Below are positions 55,631-64,000 of a stretch of DNA of 64,000 nucleotides, one piece after another; positions within the stretch are counted from its first letter, which is position 1; each line of letters opens with the position of its first letter. Origin of the DNA: Hormiphora californensis (taxonomy: Eukaryota > Ctenophora > Tentaculata > Cydippida > Pleurobrachiidae); the NCBI GenBank assembly GCA_020137815.1, contig CM035352.1, forward strand, positions 89,575-153,574. The letters run 5' to 3'. The position numbers were made by a program, and so were the translations under genes. The notes beneath the pieces are model-generated. The model ran no database searches. It was not told the origin of the DNA and saw nothing but the letters and a program-made list of their open reading frames with translations.

Positions 55631-58600
55631 ATTTCCAATTTGTTGGAGCCGCGCGATGGCCAAAAATAAACTTACTGTATAAAAGGCACTATCCTTAACA
55701 CATTATTTGTGCGCTACCGTGTTACAGTTACACTGTTAACTAAAGGGGTATCCTGTTGTGGAAAAGGCGGACGGTGGGTGTACGATTGGAGAGTGGTGGT
55801 ACACGATCCGGGGCGTGTGAGTATACAAAGTCGAAAACACGGTTGTTTGGTGGAACGTTTCGGGGGTTGTGCCCCTTTTTCAGCTAATATAAATGGTGTG
55901 TTTAGGACAGAATGACAAATGTAAATACAATATCAAAAATAAAATGTCTAAACTATTCTATCTAGAAATAACTATAACTCTGCTAAATAAACTCTGCTAA
56001 AGACCTACTGACAACGGAAAATAAGGATCAGGGTGGCAGAGGAAAAATGGTGGCAGGGGGAAAGTCACTGTGTGTCACTTCTTTCACTGCCAATTTTTGG
56101 TTTGCAACGGTAAAGGGGGGCTCCTCTCTACCCTCTTGAAATATTTGATTACTTTTGAGTGAAGTCATAAAAAACTAGTATGAGAGAAAAGTGTGTGTGT
56201 TGTAGTTTTGGACCTGATGTACTTAAACCTGTATCCAGCGACCTGTTCAAGCACATGCAAATGGATGGAAACCACCTACTCAGACAATCACCCTCCGCAA
56301 CAAATCAGATAAACCTGTCGTTTTTTTTTATTGCTCAGTTACTGTCCCCTACCGTTATTGTTCTCAGTTATTTTATAGGTATGGTCGCGAGTTAGTAGCT
56401 ATTCTAGTCAGTCATCAGTACAGTCAGTCAGTCAATTCCAGTCAGTCAGTCAGTCAAGTCAGTTTCAGTCAGTCAGTCAGTCAGTCGTCTATAACTCAGT
56501 TCAATCCTCATTCCGCAATGTTTATGAAATATGATCTCGTCATTTCTATTTCTTCTGTATAGTGGCAATTAGGCACTTAGATTTCATCCCATGGAGTACT
56601 CATTCCTGTTAGCTTCCTCCCCACTTTCCCCCCGCCTACATCGTTCTTTTTATCAGTTTATGGGAGGTGTGTGCTTCTTTATGCTTCACCTCGCCTCGGC
56701 ACTATTATATTGTTTGTTTGTTTTCCTAGGTGGACTCTCCTCAGTTCCCTCTGGCCTCAGTCCCTTCTTTCATAAGCAGGCGCCAGGAATGTTCAGTTTC
56801 GTCCGCTTCACTCATGGATCGGTGTCCATTGTTGCTTTTGTCCCCGGGCAATGCTCGTCCCGCGCCTATTCCTTTTCCGTGTTCGCCCCTAGGTGCCTGC
56901 TATCTGCAAGAATTGGCACGTGACCTTCGGTGTTTAATTTATAAGGAGGAGTTTTGTTGTATAAACTTAGGGTCACTGGCGTGGGAAGGGAGGTGCCCAT
57001 TTCATAGAGTAGGTAGTCGAGGGTCTCGGTTTAGATATTACAGTATCACTGACCCGCTTACAATACTTTTTTTAGTGCAAGAATTATCTATCATTATGAT
57101 AGTATCTATTTCCGGTGTCTACCACTTCTCATATCAGTAATACCTTTCTGGGGGGGGGACAGCGCAGGGCATATAACTCCCGAGTGAGAACGCATTCATT
57201 GGCACCCCCGACTCTCTCTCAACAACAACAACTTATTATTCTGAACACATTCTGAGAGATGTGGGGGGTGCAATGAATGGTTCTCCACTCGGGAGTTATA
57301 TGCCCTGCGCATGTACAGAAAGGTATTACTGATATAGAAGTGGTAGACACCTGAAATATGATACTATCAATGATAGAATATTCTTGCCTGAAAAAAGTAT
57401 TGTAAGCGGGTCGGTGATAACTGTAATATCTAAACGAGACCCCTCGACTACCTACTCTATGAAAATGGCACCTCCTTTCCACGAGCTGACCCCTACATGT
57501 TTATAAACAAAACTCTCTCTATAAATTAAACACCGAAGGTCACGTGCCAATCTTGCAGACTAGCAGGCACCTAGGGGCGAACACCGGAAAGGAATAGGGC
57601 GGGAAGGAGATATGCGGAAAAAGCAACCAATGACCCGATCCATGATTGAAGCGGAAGGAACGAAACATGCCTGGCGCCTGCTATGAAAGAGGATGGCAGA
57701 GGGAACATAAAGAGGTCCACTAGAAAAAAAAACAATATAATAGTGGCCGACGAGTGTGAAGCATAAAGAACACACACCTCCCATAAACTGATAAAAAGAC
57801 GATGTAGCCGGGGTGAAATGGGGAAGCTACCAGGAATATTACTATGGGATGAAAATCTAAGTGCCTAATGACACTATACAGAAGAAATAGAAATGAAGAG
57901 ATCATATTCATAATACATTGCGTGACTGAGTGATTGACTGAGTTATAGACTGACTGACTGACTGACTGACTGACTGACTGACTGACTGACTGACTGACTG
58001 ACTGACTGACTGACTGACTGACTGACTGAGAATAGCTTACTAACTCGCGACATACCTATAAAATAATCTAGAACAATCACAGGGACAGTAACTGACAATA
58101 AAAACGACAGGTTTATCTGATTTGTTGCGAGGGTTGATTGCTGAGTAGGTGTTTCCATCCATTTGCAGTGCTGGAACAGGTAGCGGATACAGGTTTAAGT
58201 CCATCAGGTCAAAATACACACACACACTTTTCTCTCATACTAGTTTTTATGCACTTCTCACTCAAAGTATCAATATTACAAGAGGGATAGCGAGAGCCCC
58301 CCTTTCCGGTGCAAACCAAAATTGGCAGTGAAAGAAGTGACACACCAGTGACTTCCCCCTGCACCATTTTCCTCTTCCACCCTTGATCCTTATTTGCCCG
58401 TTGTCAGTAGAGTCTTTAGCAGAGTTATTTAGCAGAGTTATAGTTATTTCTAGATAGAATAGTTTAGACAGTTTTATTTTTGATATTGTATTTACATTGT
58501 CATTTGTCCTAACACACCATTTATATTAGCTGAAGAAGGGGCACAACCCCGAAACGTTCCAACCAACCACCGTGTTTTGACTTTGTATGACCTCCCACGC

Positions 58601-58782
58601 CCCGGACGTGTCCCCCCACTCTCCAATGTATCACCCCGTCCGCCTTTTCCACAACATGATACCCCTTTAAGTTTAACAGTGTAACTGTAACACGGTAGCG
58701 CACAAATAATGTGTTAAGGATAGTGCTCTTTTTTACAGTAAGTTTATTTTTGGCATCGCGCGCTCCAACAAATTAATTTCAA
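55631..58782. repeat. 3.1-kb near-perfect inverted repeat
   Basis: Arms 55631-57221 and 57253-58782 are about 90% alike with many small indels, around a 31-bp spacer rich in CAACAA. Both arms hold a CAGT/GACT tandem tract of different length (56405-56490 and 57935-58027). The terminal strings are TTGGAGCCGCGCGATG and CATCGCGCGCTCCAAC. Frames such as 56591-56923 or 57560-57784 appear on both arms but have stops and no known motif. It may be a foldback transposon or a long-read foldback artefact. Confidence 0.7.
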
Positions 58783-58941
58783 AGTGGGATTTTCCCTGTC
58801 CGGGTGCTGTACCACTGCGCTGGCAAACGGAAAGGTGGTCCCGTCCATCCCGTGAAAAAAATACCGCCAGCTGAAATTTTGGACTGAGAAGCTTCTTGTA
58901 GACCTCTATCGATGGTGAAAATTTCAAGTGGCTAGCTCATT

Positions 58942-59256
58942 TTGTTCGAAAGCTATAACACTATCCAAAACAGAAAATTCAGAAGACGAGAACGTTACTC
59001 CATCATCATGGTCTGGAAAATGGCCAACGGTGAAGCGCCAAACAACATCGGTATCCGCTTTTACCAAAATGATCGTCTAGGACTACGAGCGGAGGTGCCA
59101 ACATGCCCCACTACCACACAATCGTCGGTGGCCACGAAATTCCACAACTCTTTCGCTTCTAGAGCGACCCGACTATGGAAGACCCTTCCAAGTGAAGTGA
59201 ACTCAGCCAAAAACTGTGTTCAAAGTACTTCTTGGAGAAGGGTCTTGGAAGGGTAG
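58942..59256 (+). pseudogene. Jockey/CR1-type RT C-terminal fragment, second copy
   Basis: Readable blocks RRRERYSIIMVWKMANGEAP, IRFYQNDRLGLRAEVP and ATRLWKTLPSEVN match the fragment at 13396-13855. There is no upstream RT core. The same fragment, broken by indels, is at 18260-18580. Confidence 0.7.
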
Positions 59257-59743
59257 GTTGTCTTTGACCACCTTTCCTCCACTCGGTTCCATACTCCTCT
59301 TTTGTCATGTTGTGAGTACGAGTGGGTGAACACGAGCGTAATGTTCATTTCTGCGGTCCATTTCGTTCGTGGCGCTCTAGTTGGGGGTGGTGGTGGGGGA
59401 TCGGTGGTGTCCCCATTTGCCGAGGTACTCGGACCCGCAGTGTTATCATTCACCGTGAGATCCACTTCCGGGAGTATATTTAGGCCAGATGCTGCTAGCC
59501 CTGCAGCATTCGCTGATCAGCATCTCCTGCGGTTACCATGTGTCCAGATTTCTCTATTGATCTGAACTGGCTTGAGAGTTTGGCACCTGTTAATGGGTGG
59601 TGTCCTTGTCTTCCATAGGCGTTCGAGCCTCTTCCAGGATCCGATGTGCCTGGGTTGCTGCTGTAGTAGCAGTACACCAAGTCTAGGTTCTCTTGCTTAG
59701 ACCAGACCTTCCTTGGTTTACGGGTGTTATTACTCATGTCGAA
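59220..59743 (-). pseudogene. N-terminal piece of a retroelement ORF with SANT-like segment
   Basis: The minus strand reads RKPRKVWSKQENLDLVYCYY and, in another frame, a Ser/Thr/Pro linker (DNTAGPSTSANGDTTDPPP) then KWTAEMNITLVFTHSYSQHD and RGVWNRVEERWSK. The WT-x-EMN...Y.S...RG...R....W pattern is common in the N-terminal region of invertebrate non-LTR ORFs. At least one frameshift breaks it. A damaged copy lies at 18305-19060. Confidence 0.5.
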
Positions 59744-60009
59744 TAAGATGAGTAAGTTTTGGGGGTGAGTTTCAAACCAATCACTGTGTAGTGTGTATAC
59801 ATAGTCATCAGTTTGTTAGAAGAAGAGCCGGGTCTTAACACTGCCACCGGTGCACAGCGGTAACGGAATCCCACCGCCACATTTGGTCCGTTAGTGGATG
59901 GTTTACCCGGCCATCCTTGCAGCTTTTCAGCACGAACCGACACTTAACACTTTCAGCGTACGGGTGTGTATATGTCTATATGGTGGATCTGGAACGGGGA
60001 CATATATAT

Positions 60010-60830
60010 GTGAAGCATTGTGATCTAGCTGGAACGGGGTAAACTATCCTCCCAGGAACAGGGTAAACTATCCTCTCCGGAACGGGGCAACTATCCTCTG
60101 TGGAGCGGGGTAAACTATCCTCTCAGGCGCGGGGTAAGGGGTATACTATCCTCTCCGGAACGGGGCAACTATCCTCTGTGGAGCGGGGTAAACTATCCTC
60201 TCAGGCGCGGGGTAAGGGGCAACTATCCTCTCAGGAACGGGGCAACTATCCTCTGTGGATCGGGGTAAACTATCCTCTCAGGCGCGGGGTAAGGGGTATA
60301 CTATTCTCTCTGGATCGGGGCAACTATCCTCTCGAGAACGGGGCAACTATCCTCTGTGGAGGCGGGGTAAACTATCCTCTCAGGCGCAGGTAAGGGGGTA
60401 TACTATCCTCTCCGAACGGGGCAACTATCCTCTGTGGAGCGGGGTAAACTATCCTCCAGGTGTGGGGTAAGGGTATACTATCCTCTCCGGAACGGGGCAA
60501 CTATCCTCTGTGGAGCGGGGTAAACTATCCTCTCAGGTGTGGGGTAAGGGGTATACTATCCTCTCCGGAACGGGGCAACTATCCTCTGTGGAGCGGGGTA
60601 AACTATCCTCTCAGGCGCGGGGTAAGGGGTATACTATTCTCTCCGGAACGGGGCAACTATCCTCTGTGGAGCGGGGTAAACTATCCTCTCAGGCGCGGGG
60701 TAAGGGGTATACTATTCTCTCTGGATCGGGGTAGACTATTCTCTCTGGGACGGGGTAACTATCCTCTGTGAAGCGGGGTAAACTATCCTCCCCGGAACGG
60801 GGAAAATGATCCTCTCCGAAGTAGAACCCT
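60010..60830 (+). repeat. Minisatellite of approximately 75-bp units (GGGGCAACTATCCTCT)
   Basis: Three alternating sub-units make a higher-order repeat: GAACGGGGCAACTATCCTCT, GAGCGGGGTAAACTATCCTC and CGCGGGGTAAGGGGTATACT. At least eight rounds are visible. A noisier copy is at 19330-20130. Several frames stay open through it because the unit length suits all three; none is a gene. Confidence 0.9.
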
Positions 60831-61189
60831 ATCTGGAGCGGTACCCTATTAATGGGAGGTTTAGGGGGTTAGCAGATTAGTATCAGGATTGGTTAGTGGG
60901 TTAGTAGATAAAGGGGCATTGAGGTCCACAGGTGGCTGGAAGGTGCCTGTTCCACGGGTAACCCTAAGCCGGGGTAGAACGTAATAGTTGGCGATGATAC
61001 ACTGTGGCCGCCTAGCCAAGAAGATCTTTTTGTGTTTTGTATTTTATGATTTTTTCCCGTATTTTTGATACACAGCCACGCTTAGCCACGGCCACACGGA
61101 CCTGAAAATCGATCAAGGGGAAAAGGGGATGGGGAAAAGGTACTCCGTGTGACCCTGTTGCCCGGGGAAAACCGATAGGAGGGTGTGCA

Positions 61190-61640
61190 GGTGGACAACT
61201 CCCCCCTCTCTCTCTCTCTCTCTCTCTCCTCTCTCTCCTCTCTCTCTCTCTCTCGGTCCACTACACGCACCACTCCCACATGGGGCCGTGAGGCCCCATG
61301 CGAGAGCAGGGTTAAATCCCCCGGACCCGGATCCTGTTGGATCTGAGGGCCCGGAGGGCCTGGCGAGTAGGTAGGGTAGGTAGAACAATGTACATACGGT
61401 AAATTTAACAATGTACATATGGGTAAGGAAAGGGAATGATATTAAAAAGGGGGATTAAAGCTCACGGTAACGGAGCACAAGACCTCCTAAACTATCTGCA
61501 AAGAAGCCCAATCTGCTACAATGAATTCTAAGAAGAGACAACTATCAGGAACTGAAGAAGCAAACCGTCTGAATCTAAGGCAGCTAAACAGCAGGAACGG
61601 GTTCGAGCGAAAAAAAAATTAATACAAATGGATGATGAAA
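61190..61640. repeat. GA/CT-family dispersed unit, copy
   Basis: GGTGGACAACTCCCCC, a (CT)n run, CGGTCCACTACACGCACC, GGATCCTGTTGGATCTGAGG and GTAGAACAATGTACATA. Parallel copies are at 20510-20960 and 62360-62830, an inverted one at 356-566. It separates the two satellites. Confidence 0.8.
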
Positions 61641-61649
61641 TTAGTGTCG

Positions 61650-62340
61650 AGCCAGAGAGGACAGCCAGCCTGGTCCAGAGAAGCCAGCTGACCCCGCCCC
61701 AGAGAAGACAGCTGACCCCGCCCAGAGAAGCCAGCTGGCCCCGTTCCAGAAAAGCCAGCTGACCCCGCTCCAGAGAAGCAGCTGACCCCGTTCCAGAGAA
61801 GACAGCCACCCCGTTCCAGAGAAGACAGCTGACCCCGTTCCATTAAGGACAGCTGACCCCGCTCCAGTAAAGACAGCTGACCCGCTCCAGAGAGGACAGC
61901 CACCCCGCTCCGAGAGGACAGCTGACCCCGCTCCAGTAAGGACAGCCACCCCGCTCCAGAGAGGACAGCCACCCCGTTCCAAAGAGGACAGCTGACCCCG
62001 CTCCAGTAAGGACAGCTGACCCCGCTCCAGAGAAACAGCTGACCCCGTTCCAGTAAAGACAGCTGACCCGTTCCAGTAAGGACAGCTGACCCCGTTCCAG
62101 AGAAGACAGCCACCCCGCTCCAGAGAAGACAGCTGACCCCGTTCCAGTAAGGACAGCTGACCCCGTTCCAGTAAAGACAGCTGACCCCGCTCCAGTAAAG
62201 ACAGCTGACCCCGTTCCAGAGAGGACAGCCACCCCGTTCCAGAGAGGACAGCTGACCCCGCTCCAGTAAGGACAGCTGACCCCGTTCCAGTAAAGACAGC
62301 TGACCCCGCTCCAGAGAGGACAGCCACCCCGTTCCAAAGA
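61650..62340 (-). repeat. 24-bp satellite (CAGCTGACCCCGTTCCAGAG)
   Basis: About 28 units of GACAGCTGACCCCGCTCCAGAGAA and variants (CCACCCCG, CCAGTAAAG). Because 24 is divisible by three, the minus strand stays open for up to 252 codons (SLERGQLS repeats). I regard these as satellite, not protein. A partial array is at 20985-21269 up to the gap. Confidence 0.9.
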
Positions 62341-62359
62341 ATCATCTCCGATGTAGAAA

Positions 62360-62830
62360 CCCTAGGGGAAACGATTGGAGGTGGTAGCAGGTGGACCAAC
62401 TCCCCCCTCCTCTCTCTCTCTCTCTCTCTCTCTCCTCTCTCTCCTTCTCTCCCTCTCTCTCTCTCCTCTCTCTCTCTCGGTCCACAACACGCACCACTCC
62501 CATGGGGCCGTAAGGTCCATGTGGAAACAGGGTTAAATCCCCCGAGCCCGGATCTGTTGGATCTGAGGGCCGGAGGGCCTGCAGAGTAAAGGTAGGTAGA
62601 ACAATGTACATAAGGGTAGGTTGAACAATGTACATATGGGTTAAAGTAAAGAAATAATATACAGGGAATTAAAGCTCATGGTGACGGAGCAAAAGACCTC
62701 CTAAACTATCTGGAAAGAAGCCCAACCATCTGGAACGGAGTCTAAGAAGGGTCAACTTATCAGGAACAAAAGCAGCAAATCGTCTAAATCTAGGGAAACC
62801 TAGTGGCAAGCAGGAACGGGTAGAAAGGTA
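62360..62830. repeat. GA/CT-family dispersed unit, copy
   Basis: Same order as 61190-61640 with about 85-90% similarity by eye. It follows the 24-bp satellite directly. Confidence 0.8.
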
Positions 62831-62879
62831 TAAATATAAATAAATTATTCCAATTACAGTGGGAGACAGCAGGAGTATA

Positions 62880-63296
62880 TTACATGTCGAGAACTTTCCG
62901 GAGCGTGTTCATCGAGTTGAAGAGACTGACTTTTGGAGCTGGAGGGGTAAATTTGGCGGGTTATGGCAGTCAGGTACTTCTCCAGTCGGGGCTGACTCCG
63001 CCAAGGGCTCCGATCACGATAGGGATGACCGTGGCCTTTTTAAGTTCCCAAATTCGTGTGAGCTCCCTCCGAAGATCTTGGTTACTTCTCGATCTCTCCA
63101 TCTCCCTGTCCGAGACTGACCTGTCTTTGGTACAGCGACGTCGATCAGTAGCGCTTCTTCTTTAGTTTGTCTAGAAGGACCAAGTCAGGTTTACATGCCT
63201 GGATGGGGTTGTCCGTCTGTATGTGGAAATCCCAGAGGATCTTGCAGTTCTCATTCTCGAGCACTTTCTCTGCATAGTGGCTCCACTCCTCTCTCT

Positions 63297-63328
<32 letters not shown>

Positions 63329-63440
63329 CTCTCTCTCCTCTCCCTTGAGCTTAACCATTTTTCACGAACACTATCAAATCGCACGATCAGCACACGGCTA
63401 TACTCCGTCTCACACACGAACATTTGACCCTGCTTCCACA
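62880..63440 (-). pseudogene. Non-LTR retroelement C-terminal domain (restriction-like endonuclease type), frameshifted
   Basis: The minus strand gives KILWDFHIQTDNPIQACKPD, then LIDVAVP in a shifted frame, then DRSVSDREMERSRSNQDLRR and ATVIPIVIGALGGVS in another. This WDF.IQ.D...PD...D...LIDVAVP...VIP.VIGALG series is the familiar C-terminal segment of many invertebrate non-LTR RT proteins; its PD...D pattern suggests a restriction-like nuclease fold. At least two frameshifts make it dead. A (GA)n run at 63290-63345 replaces the upstream part. Confidence 0.7.
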
Positions 63441-64000
63441 CCCTGCTTTCAACTAGTCTCTAAGGTGTCGTCATATGCTACATCAAGAAGTCCAGTTGAC
63501 TACATACTGCAAGCTTTACTGTCAGTGATTGGGCAACAGAATTGCTAGAGCACCAGAGATTGGGTGTTCGCGAGTATATGGTTAATACCGGTTTCAACTG
63601 GATGGCCGCAGAGATGATATCCATCAAACTCCACCTCACGTGTATGTTGTATAAACGCTGTCAGCCTTAGCCCGAGTGAGGACCAGTGAGGGCCAGGGAG
63701 ATTGGAATTCTTGGAAATAGAAAACAACAAACTTGATAAGGGGATAATTAGTGAGAGATTAAAATTAGTGAGAGAAAGAGGAGAGTGAGTGTAAATGACA
63801 GACTGTGTGTCGTGTGGTACCTTGTCATCATATTCTGTGTGTTTGAGTGTAAGAAGGTGTAAAAACACTGCGAGAACACTTTCCTTACTTATATCCCGCA
63901 CAGTGCAAATTTCACCGTGCAAATGGTCGCACACAGCGGGAGTGACATCGCAAATTTTCTCAATTTCTCATATAATTATATGAGAAACGAAACGAGAACG
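63441..64000. other. No gene recognised
   Basis: Ordinary-complexity sequence with no repeat family or coding motif that I can identify. A minus frame at 63545-63934 has no supporting features. It ends with the palindrome CTCATATAATTATATGAG (63967-63984). Confidence 0.4.

Noticed and set aside
56591-57140. Overlapping ORFs of 110 and 136 codons in the inverted repeat
   Set aside because: Mirror frames in the other arm are broken differently, no motif is recognisable, and the frames look like chance openings in an element.
60100-60771. Tandem repeats resembling a CRISPR array
   Set aside because: There are no unique spacers, the sub-units are themselves alike, there are no cas genes, and the context is a eukaryotic genome.
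61641-62399. 252-codon minus-strand ORF in the 24-bp satellite
   Set aside because: The unit length is a multiple of three, so frames stay open without selection; several overlapping frames are equally long and codons vary with the repeat.

Overview
The window looks like nuclear DNA of an intron-rich animal, most likely a marine invertebrate; a sponge or another non-bilaterian is my guess, at low confidence. The reasons are genes split into many short exons with GTAAGT-type donors and pyrimidine-AG acceptors, a perfect TTAGGG array, RTE-like and jockey/CR1-like retrotransposon pieces, a tRNA-derived SINE, and a great density of foldback and MITE-like DNA transposons. There are no prokaryotic features. 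Exon positions were worked out by eye from splice sites and reading phase, without RNA evidence.

Region 1 (1-21269, ends in a 100-N gap) is almost all repeats. Two back-to-back foldback transposons share a TTAA site (574-2700 and 2705-5031), and each contains further palindromes. They are followed by a GCGTA minisatellite, a third nested foldback (6235-8433), a dead reverse transcriptase (8925-9580), and a composite foldback (9861-13405). The composite carries a tRNA-derived SINE with an 11-bp target duplication and a 5'-truncated RTE-type retrotransposon with an intact 595-codon ORF and a 13-bp duplication. From about 16.2 kb to the gap the sequence looks like unpolished contig end. Its last 3.2 kb is an indel-rich copy of 58.7-62.1 kb.

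Region 2 (21370-55630) holds the host-like or domesticated genes. Gene A (minus, 25697-30516) has 11 exons and 521 codons. It encodes a type I membrane protein with a signal peptide, an R-S-K-R site and a C-terminal membrane anchor, in an F-type envelope-like arrangement. It appears to lie in an intron of gene B (plus, 25309-31787), a small Cys-rich membrane protein. Gene G (plus, 33067-33818) encodes a basic NLS-like protein. Gene D (minus, 35020-38153) is a 9-exon RecQ-like DNA helicase. Gene H (minus, about 39287-39720) has a CCHC zinc knuckle. Gene E (minus, 41129-48313) has 13 exons and about 961 codons and is DUF6589/transposase-like, with candidate D-D-E residues; a 414-bp MITE splits its last exon. 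Gene F (plus, 48832-53752) is a cyclin, head-to-head with gene E. A 20-copy interstitial telomere repeat lies at 23031-23149.

Region 3 (55631-64000) returns to repeats: a 3.1-kb inverted repeat, retrotransposon fragments, an approximately 75-bp minisatellite, a 24-bp satellite, and a frameshifted retroelement endonuclease-like C-terminus.

The close packing of a RecQ helicase, a DUF6589 protein with a possible transposase triad, a CCHC protein and an envelope-like gene, all on one strand, is the most unusual feature. Whether they form one large mobile unit, or are separately domesticated genes, cannot be settled from this window.
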